Source of the DNA: Solidesulfovibrio alcoholivorans DSM 5433
GTDB taxonomy: Bacteria > Desulfobacterota > Desulfovibrionia > Desulfovibrionales > Desulfovibrionaceae
Reading direction: 5' to 3'
Length of the DNA: 64,000 bases
NCBI RefSeq assembly: GCF_000702665.1
Contig: NZ_JNJA01000002.1
Span: 372,001-436,000 of the forward strand
Shown here: positions 1 to 8,182 of the stretch, in pieces
Position numbering within the stretch: position 1 is the stretch's first letter
Layout of the letters: the number at the start of each line of letters is the position of its first letter
Notes under the pieces: model-generated
What the model was told of the DNA's origin: nothing
What the model saw: only the letters and a program-made list of their open reading frames with translations
Databases searched by the model: none
Translations under genes and position numbers: made by a program

Positions 1-262
1 ACTGGTCGAATTCGGCCAGGTGCATGCGGTTGCCGCCGGACCGGGTGACGATTTGCGACCGGTCGAGGTAGGCGGGAAAGTCCACGGGGCCCACGCCCAC
101 GGACATGCAGGGTCCGGCGGGCGCGGCATCGCTTTTTTGTGGCGTGGCGTTGAGGGAATAGAAGTGGGTGGGCGCGGATTTGCCGCAGCCGGCGAGGGGC
201 AGCATGCCGACTGCGAGGGCCATGGCCACGATGCCGTTGCGGACGGCGGATTTCGTGTTCAT
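1..262 (-). CDS. PqiC/YmbA-like ABC transport auxiliary lipoprotein (partial)
   Basis: The first 87 residues of a lipoprotein are visible and the gene runs off the left edge. A signal peptide ends in the lipobox LAGC (Cys26). The mature part begins with the FYSL and VGVGPVDFPAYLDR pattern typical of PqiC/YmbA (DUF330) lipoproteins, which act with MCE proteins in lipid transport between the membranes. Its ATG overlaps the mlaD stop codon as ATGA, so the two are translationally coupled. It is the last visible gene of the mlaE-F-D operon. The family call rests only on the N-terminus. Confidence 0.8.
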   Translation of the reverse strand, partial: MNTKSAVRNGIVAMALAVGMLPLAGCGKSAPTHFYSLNATPQKSDAAPAGPCMSVGVGPVDFPAYLDRSQIVTRSGGNRMHLAEFDQ

Positions 263-1266
263 TTGCGGGGAGCTCCCTTGCCCTGGATGAGCGCTTCGGG
301 GTGACGTTCCAGGAAGTTTGCGAACTCGCGTATGGCGCGCGCGGCGTTGGTGATTTCGGCCAAGGCCCGGTTGAGGTCGGTGATCGTGGGCGAATTGGAG
401 TTCACGATTTTCTGGAAGTTGTTGATGGCGGACCGGCTGTCCTTGAGCGTGGTGTCGAGGGAGCCGAGCGTGTTCTTGGCCGCGCTGCTGAGGCCCTCGG
501 AGCGCGTGTCGAGGTGTTTGGCCAGATCGCCGAAGTTGGTAATGGCCTCTTCGAGGTTTTGGGCGAGGGGGCCGACCTTGTCGCGGATGTCCTGGAGCAG
601 CGTGTTGCCGGTGTTGAGGGTGGCGTCGATTTTGCCCGGCAGCGCTTTGAGTTGCGGCGAATTGACGAGGGTTTCGATGCCGGTGACCGCACCGATGAGG
701 CGATCGACGAGTTCCTGGAGCGGCAGTTGCTTGATGGTCTCGGTGAGCTTTTCAAAGGTCGAGGGCACGGTGGGGATTTCGGCGATGTCGCTGTGCCCCA
801 CCAGCCGCAAGGGGGTGTCCGGCATGAGGTCCAGGGAAACGGCGAGTTGCCCGGTGACGAAGCTCTGGGTCACGAGCTGGGCGCGCAGTCCTTTGTCCAC
901 GAGTTGCGCCAGGAGGTTGCCGGGATTCTCCTTGCGGGCATCAGCCAGCGACATGTCTTTTTCCCCGGGTTTGCCTGTGAGCTTGATCTTGCCGCCGAGG
1001 ATTTCCACGACCACCGGGATATAGAACTTGAGGTGGGTGGGGTCGGCCTCGATGCTGATTTCCTTGACAGAACCGATGGGCACGCCGCGGAAGACCACGG
1101 GCGCGCCGACCTCGAGGCCGCCCACGGAGTTGGGGAAAAACATGATGCAGCGGTAGGTCTTGGTGAAAAACGTGCCCGAGCCCAGGGCCACGATGGCTCC
1201 AAGGGCCAGTGCTATGGCGCCGAGGACGAAGAGGCCGATTGTGGTTTTGTTGGTTTTGGCGCTCAT
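259..1266 (-). CDS. mlaD: MCE-domain lipid-binding protein, MlaD-like
   Basis: This 335-residue protein has one N-terminal membrane anchor (about residues 10-30), then an MCE domain with the hallmark GAPVVFRGVPIGSVKEI near residues 50-70. A long helical C-terminal part rich in Leu, Asn and Thr follows. MlaD-type proteins form periplasmic rings that pass phospholipids between the outer membrane and the MlaFE transporter. It is longer than E. coli MlaD (about 180 residues), with the extra length in the C-terminal helices, as in PqiB/LetB-like and plant TGD2-like relatives. It lies between mlaF and the lipoprotein gene. Confidence 0.9.
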   Translation of the reverse strand: MSAKTNKTTIGLFVLGAIALALGAIVALGSGTFFTKTYRCIMFFPNSVGGLEVGAPVVFRGVPIGSVKEISIEADPTHLKFYIPVVVEILGGKIKLTGKPGEKDMSLADARKENPGNLLAQLVDKGLRAQLVTQSFVTGQLAVSLDLMPDTPLRLVGHSDIAEIPTVPSTFEKLTETIKQLPLQELVDRLIGAVTGIETLVNSPQLKALPGKIDATLNTGNTLLQDIRDKVGPLAQNLEEAITNFGDLAKHLDTRSEGLSSAAKNTLGSLDTTLKDSRSAINNFQKIVNSNSPTITDLNRALAEITNAARAIREFANFLERHPEALIQGKGAPRK

Positions 1267-1304
1267 GCGGAGGGTTCCTTTCGCCTGTTGCCGTTTGCGG
1301 CGGG

Positions 1305-2084
1305 CTATTTCTCGCCCCTGGTCAGAAAGTGGCGCAGGTTGGGGTCGGTGGTGTGGGCCAGCAGTTCCTTGGGGTTGCCGCTGGCGCTCATGGTCCGGGT
1401 TTCGACGTTCAAAAAGACCGAATTGTTGCCGATGGCGAAGATGCTGGCCAGTTCGTGGGTAACGACCACGAAGGTGGCGCGCAGGCTCTCGCGCAATTCC
1501 AGGATGAGTTCGTCGAGCAGGTGGGCGCTCACCGGGTCGAGGCCGGCCGAGGGCTCGTCGAAAAAGAGAATGTCCGGGTCGAGCGCCATGGCCCGGGCCA
1601 GCCCGGCGCGCTTGCACATGCCGCCGCTGATTTCCGACGGGTAGAAGTCCTCGAAGCCGGCGAGGCCGACCAGGGCGAGCTTGAGCGAGGCCAGTTCCCG
1701 GATGTCCCTGGGCTTGAGCCGGGTGTACTGCGACAGGGGCAGGCCGATGTTTTCGGCCAGGGTCATGGAGCTGAAAAGCGCCCCGGACTGGTAGAGGATG
1801 CCGGTGCGGCGCAGGATGGCGTCGCGCTTCTCTGGCTCCGAGTCCCAGAGGCTGCCTTCCCGGTAGAGGATCTTGCCCTTGGCCGGCTCCTTGAGGCCCA
1901 CGAGTACGCGCAGCAGGGTGGATTTGCCGCAGCCGCTGCCGCCCATGATGATGAAGACGTCGCCGCGGTTCACGGTGAAGTTGAGGTCGCGCATGATGAT
2001 GAAATCGCCATAGGCCATGGTCAGGTTCTCGACCCGTATGGCCGGCGTTTCGGCGGGCGCGGCGGCGTTGGTGCTTGCTTCCAT
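1305..2084 (-). CDS. mlaF: ABC transporter ATPase, MlaF-like
   Basis: This 259-residue cytoplasmic nucleotide-binding subunit powers lipid transport by the Mla complex. Walker A is GGSGCGKST. The signature is ISGGMCKRAGLARA, with the GGM(x)KR form characteristic of MlaF rather than SGGQ. Walker B is ILFFDEPSAGLDP and the H-loop is VVVTHE. It starts 3 bases after the mlaE stop, and mlaD follows after 38 bases. A second MlaF-like ATPase without partners lies at 55257-56018. Confidence 0.92.
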   Translation of the reverse strand: MEASTNAAAPAETPAIRVENLTMAYGDFIIMRDLNFTVNRGDVFIIMGGSGCGKSTLLRVLVGLKEPAKGKILYREGSLWDSEPEKRDAILRRTGILYQSGALFSSMTLAENIGLPLSQYTRLKPRDIRELASLKLALVGLAGFEDFYPSEISGGMCKRAGLARAMALDPDILFFDEPSAGLDPVSAHLLDELILELRESLRATFVVVTHELASIFAIGNNSVFLNVETRTMSASGNPKELLAHTTDPNLRHFLTRGEK

Positions 2085-2087
2085 GGG

Positions 2088-3245
2088 TTACACGCCGATG
2101 ATGTTGCAGGCCACGGTGATGATGGCCGTGGCGATGATGATGGCGAGGATGCTCGTGACCACGGCCGAGGTGGTGGCCTGGCCCACGCCCAGGGCGCTTC
2201 TGCCGCAGCGCATGCCGCGGTAGCAGCCGGCCATGGCCACGAGGATGCCGAAAATGGTGCTGTGTACGAGCCCTATCCAGAAATTGGCCAGGGGCACGGA
2301 TTGCCAGGTGTGGGTCAGGTACTGCACGGGATTGATGTGGAGCATGAACACCCCGACGATGAAGCCGCCGAGGATGCCCATGATGTCGGCGTAGATGCAC
2401 AGAAGCGGCATCATGATGACCAGGGCGATCATGCGCGGCAGCACCAGGAACTGGGTCGGGGAGAAGCCGAAGGTGCGCAGGGCGTCGATTTCCTCGTTGA
2501 CCTGCATGGTGCCCAGTTCCGCGGCGTAGGCCGCGCCGGTGCGGCCGGCCATGATGATGCCGGTCATGATGGCGCCCATGACGCGCACCATGGCGATGCC
2601 GACGATGGTGGAGACGTAGATCTGCGCGCCGAATTGCGAGAGCTGGATGGCTCCGACGAAGGCGAGGATGAGGCCGACGAGGAGGCTTATGAGCGAGACG
2701 ATGGGCAGGGCTTCGACGCTCGCCTGGTACAGCAGCGCCACGAGCCCGGAACGCTGGAACACGGCCTTGCCCCGGAAAAGGGCCAAACAGGCGAGCGTCA
2801 CGTCGCCGACGAAATCGAGCAGGTTGATGATCGCCTGGGAGACGGCAATCCCCAGGTCGCCCATGCGTTCGAGAAAGGGCGCGCGCCGGGTCTTGCGGGC
2901 CGCCCCCTGGCGTTCGGGGACCTTGCTGGCCAGTTCCAGCAGGCTGGCCACACCGGCCGGGAGCCCGGAGAGATCGGCCTCCACGCGGCGCTCGCCGGCC
3001 AGGGCCAGGACGGCGCGGCAGTGGGTGAGAAACAGGCTGTCCCAGGCGGTGACGCCGGCCGCGTCGAAGCGCAGGCGCGTCGGTGGCGGCGTGGCGGCCA
3101 GGGCGTCGCGCACGGGGCGCGGGTCGGGAAAAGGGATGTCCTTGCGCCACGCGCCGCTGAGACGCAGGGTGAGCGTCCCGGCATCCTTGAGGATTTCCAG
3201 ACGCGGGGCGTCGGCCGGGGCAGAAGGGGGCGTGGTGTGCGTCAT
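2088..3245 (-). CDS. mlaE: STAS-MlaE lipid transporter permease
   Basis: This 385-residue protein is first in the operon. Residues 1 to about 115 resemble a STAS domain (beta-alpha pattern with LRFDAAGVTAWDSLFLTHC). The rest is the MlaE permease: about five or six membrane segments and the family motif GRTGAAYAAELGTMQVNEEIDAL. E. coli splits these functions into MlaB (STAS) and MlaE, so the fused N-terminus probably replaces MlaB. No separate mlaB or mlaC lies nearby. Confidence 0.92.
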   Translation of the reverse strand: MTHTTPPSAPADAPRLEILKDAGTLTLRLSGAWRKDIPFPDPRPVRDALAATPPPTRLRFDAAGVTAWDSLFLTHCRAVLALAGERRVEADLSGLPAGVASLLELASKVPERQGAARKTRRAPFLERMGDLGIAVSQAIINLLDFVGDVTLACLALFRGKAVFQRSGLVALLYQASVEALPIVSLISLLVGLILAFVGAIQLSQFGAQIYVSTIVGIAMVRVMGAIMTGIIMAGRTGAAYAAELGTMQVNEEIDALRTFGFSPTQFLVLPRMIALVIMMPLLCIYADIMGILGGFIVGVFMLHINPVQYLTHTWQSVPLANFWIGLVHSTIFGILVAMAGCYRGMRCGRSALGVGQATTSAVVTSILAIIIATAIITVACNIIGV

Positions 3246-3371
3246 GGGAAAAGGAACCGCCGGGGCATTATTGCGCTACCGGTGCATCGATGGGCCGGAA
3301 CGGGGCGGCTGTCAAGCGACAAAGCGGCTACGGCAGGAAAACCGTGACCGCCTTGTCGCCGGAGGGGCCGT

Positions 3372-3710
3372 CTATTTGGCCGCCGGGTATTGGCGCAGGC
3401 ATTCCTGGTCGCACAGGTCGCTGCCGCGGTCGAGCATGTAGCCGCAATCTTGCAATTGGTAGCCCTGATAATAGAGGCGATTGTAGACTTGGCTGCACGC
3501 CGTGCGACACGCGCCGGAGGTGGCGTACTTCTGAGTAATGACGTTTTCGAACTCCTGGCAGATGCTCATGTCGGAATCGCAGGGATCGCGCCCCGGGGGC
3601 GTGATGCAGTTGCCGAAGAACATGGAGGGCGACGCGGGTTTCATCGGAGCGCATCCGGTCACGGTGATGCACAGCAGGGCCATTGCCAGGGTGTAGTGGA
3701 GAAATCGCAT
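3372..3710 (-). CDS. Small cysteine-rich lipoprotein, unknown function
   Basis: This 112-residue protein has a lipobox VTGC (Cys20) after a short signal peptide, so it should be a lipoprotein. The mature part has about nine cysteines, including CITPPGRDPC, ACRTAC and CDQEC, a spacing suggestive of several disulfides. No family is recognised. It stands alone, 126 bases before mlaE and about 107 bases after the prepilin peptidase. The next gene on either side is well separated, so it is probably its own transcription unit. Confidence 0.75.
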   Translation of the reverse strand: MRFLHYTLAMALLCITVTGCAPMKPASPSMFFGNCITPPGRDPCDSDMSICQEFENVITQKYATSGACRTACSQVYNRLYYQGYQLQDCGYMLDRGSDLCDQECLRQYPAAK

Positions 3711-3817
3711 GCCGTCCTCCGTTGCAGGTTGGTGGATGCCGTCTACTTCGGCTATTCCTGCCTAGCATAGGGAGACTGTGAAACGCCAGTCCCGAGCGGC
3801 GGTGGAAGGCGATTTTT

Positions 3818-4609
3818 CTACAGGCGCGTCAAAAGGCGCAGGAGGGCGGGGCCGTAAAGGATGTAGGCCATGGCCCCGAAACAGAGAAACGGGCCAAAGG
3901 GGATGGGCATGGACCGGCCCCGGCCCTTGCCGAGCACGTAGAAGGGGCTGGCGAGCAGCGCGGCGAGGCTGCCCACGAGCACGGCGTAGGGCAGGCCGAG
4001 CACGCCGCACGCGCCGCCGATGGAGAGCATGAGTTTGACGTCGCCGCCGCCCAGGCCGTCGACGCCTTTGGCCAGGCGGAAGCCGGCGGCGAGCAGCCAG
4101 AAGACGCCGAAGCCCGCGACCGCGCCGATGACGGCCTGCATCGGCCCGATGTCCGGGCGCGTCGCGCCGATGGCGATGCCCAGGGCCGCGGCCGGATAGG
4201 TGAGGAAGTTGGGCAGCAGGTAGATCTGGAAATCGATGCCCGAAGCCACGATATAAAGCCCGCCCAGGGCCAGGTAGGCGACGAACCACCAGCTTGGGCC
4301 GAAGGCCGCGGCCGCAAGCGCGGCCCAGGCCGCCGAGGCCAGTTCGATGAGCGGATAGAGCGCGGAGATGCGCTCCCGGCAGGCCGCGCAACGGCCGCGC
4401 AGCAGCAGGTAGCTCACGAGCGGCAACAGTTCCCACCAGGCGAGGGGATGGCCGCAGTGCGGGCAATGGGACGCCGGGCGCACGATGGACGTACCGGCGA
4501 TGCCGCGCGAGACGCACACGGAATAGAAGCTGCCGAGCACGAGTCCGAGCACGGCGGCGAAGGCCGGAAAAACATAGGGGAAAAGGGCGGGCGAGAGGAA
4601 TTGCGGCAT
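3818..4609 (-). CDS. pilD: Type IV prepilin leader peptidase / N-methyltransferase
   Basis: This 263-residue polytopic membrane enzyme cleaves and N-methylates class III signal peptides of type IV pilins and type II pseudopilins. The cytoplasmic zinc-binding loop carries two CxxC pairs (Cys49/52 and Cys74/77). The two catalytic aspartates are visible in SGIDFQIYLLPN (Asp126) and GGGDVKLM (Asp189). Length and topology match the complete bifunctional form. No pilin operon is in the window, but the protein at 56812 has a pseudopilin-like end. The gene name could equally be gspO. Confidence 0.92.
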   Translation of the reverse strand: MPQFLSPALFPYVFPAFAAVLGLVLGSFYSVCVSRGIAGTSIVRPASHCPHCGHPLAWWELLPLVSYLLLRGRCAACRERISALYPLIELASAAWAALAAAAFGPSWWFVAYLALGGLYIVASGIDFQIYLLPNFLTYPAAALGIAIGATRPDIGPMQAVIGAVAGFGVFWLLAAGFRLAKGVDGLGGGDVKLMLSIGGACGVLGLPYAVLVGSLAALLASPFYVLGKGRGRSMPIPFGPFLCFGAMAYILYGPALLRLLTRL

Positions 4610-4658
4610 CAGGCTCTTTTGTCCGTCCCGCCCCGTGGCGTCAAGGCGCGCGTGCCCG

Positions 4659-5048
4659 TCAGCGGGGCCTGGTCGCCTGGCGGCGGTCGTAGACGGCGCG
4701 GATGGCCCCTTCGAGTTCCTCGGTGGGGCAGGGCTTGAGCAGATAATCGGCCGCGCCGCCGGCGATCATGACCGAGGCGATATCGACCGAGGCGTGGCCG
4801 GTGAGTACCAGCACCTCGGCCTCGGGACAGGCCGCGCGCAAAAGCGGCAAGGCCTGCTCGCCGGAAAGCCCGGGCATCTTCACGTCGAGCACGACGACGT
4901 CGCAGGGTGCCTGCGCGAGAAGAGCGAGCGCCTCCTGGCCGCCGCCGGCGGTGCGCACGGAAAAGCCGTGGCGGCTGAGGAGCTTGGCCAGGGTGTCGCG
5001 GAAACGTTCCTCGTCGTCGACGATCAGTACGCGGATGGGGTCGGCCAT
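4659..5048 (-). CDS. Single-domain response regulator
   Basis: This 129-residue protein is a CheY-like receiver with no output domain. Acidic pocket residues are in VLIVDDEERF, the phosphoacceptor is Asp55 in VVLDVKMPG, the switch Thr is in LTGHASVD and the Lys is in LLKPC. It follows the histidine kinase at 5076-6017 by 27 bases. A kinase-receiver pair with no DNA-binding output suggests a phosphorelay or a protein-protein output. Confidence 0.9.
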   Translation of the reverse strand: MADPIRVLIVDDEERFRDTLAKLLSRHGFSVRTAGGGQEALALLAQAPCDVVVLDVKMPGLSGEQALPLLRAACPEAEVLVLTGHASVDIASVMIAGGAADYLLKPCPTEELEGAIRAVYDRRQATRPR

Positions 5049-5075
5049 GGGATGCTCCGGAGTATTATGTTGGCG

Positions 5076-6017
5076 TTACAGGGGCAGGGTCACGGTGAAG
5101 GTCGCGCCCTGTCCGGGTTGGCTCTGCGCGGATAGCGATCCGCCCAGGCGCGCCACGATGCCGTGGGACACCGACAGGCCAAGGCCGGTGCCCTTGCCCG
5201 GCTCCTTGGTGGTGAAAAAGGGGTCGAAGATCTTGGTCATGTTTTCCGGCGGGATACCGCAGCCGGTGTCGCGCACGGCCACGGACACGCGCCCGTCCTC
5301 GCGCCGCGTGACCAGGGTGATGCAGCCGCCCTGGGGCGTGGCGTAGAGCGCGTTGGTGAGGAGATTCAGGATGACCTGGCGCAAAAGCGGCACGTCCGTG
5401 CGCACGGGCGGCAGGTCCGGGGCGTAGTCGCGCAGGATCGCCACGCCACGGCCCTTGGCCTCCTTTTCCACGAGCAGCGCCATGTCCTCGATAACCTGTT
5501 CGATGGCCTCCTCCTGGAGCACGGGCTCCACCTTGCGCGCGAAATTGAGGAGCTTGTGGGTGATCTGGCGGCAGCGGTCCACCTGTTTGGCGATCTCGCG
5601 CAGGCTGTCCCGGGCGTCGGCGAGGTCCTCGTCCGGGAGGCCCTTGCAGCCGGCCGTGAGTTCGCGGGCCAGGTCGAGCTCCTGGGTGATGATGGCCAGG
5701 GGGTTGTTGATCTCGTGGGCGATGCCCGAGGACAGTTCCCCGATGGCGGCGAGCTTTTGCGAGTGGAGCAGGCGCAGGTCCATTTCGCGCAACTCTCCTT
5801 CGCCGCGCCGGATGCGCCGGGCCAGCGTGAGCGCCGAGCCGATGCAGATGGCTCCGGCCACGAGCGCCAGCACCACGTCGATCTCCGGCGGCGTGAGGAG
5901 CGTGGCGAGCACGGCCGCGCCGGCAAGCCCGGGCGCGAGCACGGTATGCGGCCACAGCGGCGGAAAGACGAACCCGTCAGGACCGGCTTCGGGCTTCGTT
6001 GAGCTCTTTGCGTTCAT
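5076..6017 (-). CDS. Membrane sensor histidine kinase
   Basis: This 313-residue protein has two closely spaced N-terminal membrane segments (about residues 26-45 and 48-66) and almost no periplasmic domain. A HisKA domain follows, with His in GIAHEINNPLAII. The HATPase domain has the N box [35 protein letters not shown]. With no obvious sensor domain it may sense the membrane or be driven by a partner. Its start lies 41 bases inside the preceding receiver gene, so the two are translationally coupled. Confidence 0.9.
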   Translation of the reverse strand: MNAKSSTKPEAGPDGFVFPPLWPHTVLAPGLAGAAVLATLLTPPEIDVVLALVAGAICIGSALTLARRIRRGEGELREMDLRLLHSQKLAAIGELSSGIAHEINNPLAIITQELDLARELTAGCKGLPDEDLADARDSLREIAKQVDRCRQITHKLLNFARKVEPVLQEEAIEQVIEDMALLVEKEAKGRGVAILRDYAPDLPPVRTDVPLLRQVILNLLTNALYATPQGGCITLVTRREDGRVSVAVRDTGCGIPPENMTKIFDPFFTTKEPGKGTGLGLSVSHGIVARLGGSLSAQSQPGQGATFTVTLPL

Positions 6018-6369
6018 GGGCCTTTTTGGCCTTTTCCAAAAGTTCCCCGAAATCCACGGGTTTGAGCACGTAATCGTAGGCCCCGAGCGACATGCCCTGC
6101 ATGCCGGCCTCGACCGAGGCGTGGCCGGTCAGGATGATGACCTCGACCAGGGGGTGACGCTTTTTGATTTCCTTGAGCACGGCCAGCCCGTCCATGCCCG
6201 GCATGCGCATGTCCAGGATGACGACGTCGAACGCCTCCGCGTCGAGCTTGGCCAGGGCCTCGGGGCCGCTGGACGCGGCCGTGACCGGGATCTGGCGGTA
6301 GGTGAACCGCTTGACCAGGGTCTCGAGGAAATCGGCCTCGTCGTCCACGGCCAGTACGCGCAATCCCAT
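5977..6369 (-). CDS. Single-domain response regulator
   Basis: This 130-residue CheY-like receiver has acidic residues in VLAVDDEADF, phosphoacceptor Asp53 in VILDMRMPGMDG, a Thr in ILTGHASVE and a Lys in VLKPVDF, followed by a short charged tail. It has no DNA-binding or enzymatic domain. It lies between two histidine kinases and overlaps the start of the downstream one. It could carry phosphate between the kinases of this cluster. Confidence 0.9.
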   Translation of the reverse strand: MGLRVLAVDDEADFLETLVKRFTYRQIPVTAASSGPEALAKLDAEAFDVVILDMRMPGMDGLAVLKEIKKRHPLVEVIILTGHASVEAGMQGMSLGAYDYVLKPVDFGELLEKAKKAHERKELNEARSRS

Positions 6370-6456
6370 TCGTCCCTCCCGCGGGCAAGGTGTTCGTGTC
6401 GCAATTCCGCGCGCCGTTTCGGGCGGCGCGCCGTGCCCCGGCCGGACGTCGCCGGG

Positions 6457-8109
6457 TCAGGCCCCGATCGGCAGCGCGATGTGGAAGGTCGTGCCCTGTC
6501 CTTCCTTGCTCGTGACGTGGATGTGCCCGCCGAGCTTTTCGATGATGCTGTAGCTGATGGTCAGCCCGAGGCCCGTGCCCTCGCCCACCTTCTTGGTGGT
6601 GAAGAAGGGGTCGAAGATCTTTTCCAGGGCATCCTTGCTCATGCCCTTGCCGGTGTCGGCGATGGCGATGTCCACTTCGCCGGAGTCGGGCAGGTGGCGC
6701 GTGGTCACGGTGATCGTGCCGTTCTTGTCGATGGCGTCGATGGCGTTGTCCATGATGTTGAGGAAGACCTGCTGGAGCTGGGAGGCGTCGGATTCGATGC
6801 GCGGCATGTCCTTCTGGTAGTCGCTGATGAAGGTGATGCCGCGGAAGCTGGCCTCGTTTTCCAGAAACGACCGGGTCTGGTCGAGCAGCAGGTTGACGTC
6901 GAGGTCCTCCTGCGTCGGCTCCATGCGCCGCGCGAATCCGAGCAGGCGGTGCGTGACGTCCTTGGCCCGGCGCACGTGAAACTCGATCTTGGACACCGCG
7001 TCCTCGAATTCCTGGAAATTCGGGCTGGCCTTGATGTCCTCCTCGCTTAAGAGGTCGCGCATCCAGCCGGCTTTTTCCATGATGATGGCCAGGGGATTGT
7101 TGACCTCGTGTGCCACGCCCGCGGCGAGCTTGCCGAGCGCCGCCATCTTGCTCGACTGGGTGAGCGACGCGTCGAGCGCGGCCTTCTCGCGTTCGGCCCG
7201 CACCAGCGCGCTCACCGTGCCGCTCGCGACCCAGACCGCGCCGCCGACGATGAGCAGCGACCCGCCGGCGAGCAGCAGGATGAGCAGCCAGCGCGCGCGC
7301 ATGATGGGCAGCATCTCCTCGCGCGGGTCGTCCTTGACCACGAGCAGCCAGTCTTTGTGGTTGAGCCAGGTCATGGCGTACAGCGACGTCTGGCCCTCGA
7401 TGGTCAGGCTTTCCACGCGGGTGCCGGAAAAGCGCGGGATGTTGGGGAAATCCAGGGTGTCGAACATGGCGTGGCCGAAACGCGGCTTGGTTTGCAGCAC
7501 GTGGTCCGCGGCCAGGATGAAGGCGTCGCCGGTCTTACCCAGGTGGATGCTGCGCACGAGCGAGTCGAAGATGTCGGAATCGATGGCCGCGCGCAGCACC
7601 CAGGTCTTGTCCCCTTCGCGGCGGCTGACCGCGATGTTGAAGTGGGGGTACTTGCGAAAGCCCAGGAACACGTCGCTGACGTGGATGCCCCGGGCCATGA
7701 CCTTGTGGAACCATTCCTCGCGGCTGTAGTCGATGCCCTTGAGCTTGTAGGGGCCGACGTAGGCCGTGCAGATGCCGTTCTGGTCGATGACCTGCAAGTC
7801 GAGGAAGGACTTGCTGTGCATTTGCAGCACGCCGAAAATGTGCTCCAGGTAGGATTCGCGGGAAAGGTCGCCGTAGGATTCGGTCAGGGCCAGATTGGAG
7901 AGCTGCGCCACGCGCTCGGCCAGGTAGAGGTCGATGGTGACCTTCTTGTTTTCGACCAGGTTGCTCAAGCTCTCGTAGACCTTGTCGAGGTAGGTTTCGT
8001 AGAAACGGTTGTAGAGGCCAAGTCCCAGGCTGAAGAGCGGGATGAAGGAGAAGGCCAGTGTGATGGCGATGAGCTTGAGGCGCAGCTTGCTGAGTTCGTC
8101 CTGGATCAT
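6457..8109 (-). CDS. Sensor histidine kinase with periplasmic Cache-like domain
   Basis: This is a kinase of about 550 residues. Membrane segments near residues 12-33 and 285-305 bracket a large periplasmic region of dCache type (for example [17 protein letters not shown] and ITVSRREG-like strands), a fold that often binds small organic ligands. The HisKA site is [13 protein letters not shown], and the HATPase domain has [18 protein letters not shown] and GEGTGLGL. I chose the ATG at 8109 because GAGG lies 7 bases before it. An in-frame ATG at 8148 has no ribosome binding site. It probably partners the receiver at 5977-6369. Confidence 0.88.
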   Translation of the reverse strand: MIQDELSKLRLKLIAITLAFSFIPLFSLGLGLYNRFYETYLDKVYESLSNLVENKKVTIDLYLAERVAQLSNLALTESYGDLSRESYLEHIFGVLQMHSKSFLDLQVIDQNGICTAYVGPYKLKGIDYSREEWFHKVMARGIHVSDVFLGFRKYPHFNIAVSRREGDKTWVLRAAIDSDIFDSLVRSIHLGKTGDAFILAADHVLQTKPRFGHAMFDTLDFPNIPRFSGTRVESLTIEGQTSLYAMTWLNHKDWLLVVKDDPREEMLPIMRARWLLILLLAGGSLLIVGGAVWVASGTVSALVRAEREKAALDASLTQSSKMAALGKLAAGVAHEVNNPLAIIMEKAGWMRDLLSEEDIKASPNFQEFEDAVSKIEFHVRRAKDVTHRLLGFARRMEPTQEDLDVNLLLDQTRSFLENEASFRGITFISDYQKDMPRIESDASQLQQVFLNIMDNAIDAIDKNGTITVTTRHLPDSGEVDIAIADTGKGMSKDALEKIFDPFFTTKKVGEGTGLGLTISYSIIEKLGGHIHVTSKEGQGTTFHIALPIGA

Positions 8110-8182
8110 GCGGTTGCCTCGCTGGTTGCGGCCGGCTCGTGGCAGCATAGCCCGAACCGTTCGCGATGCCTAGCGCGTTGCC

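Noticed and set aside
1209..3347. A 700-codon plus-strand frame opposite mlaF and mlaE
   Set aside because: It is antisense to genes with clear motifs, has low-complexity composition and no ribosome binding site.
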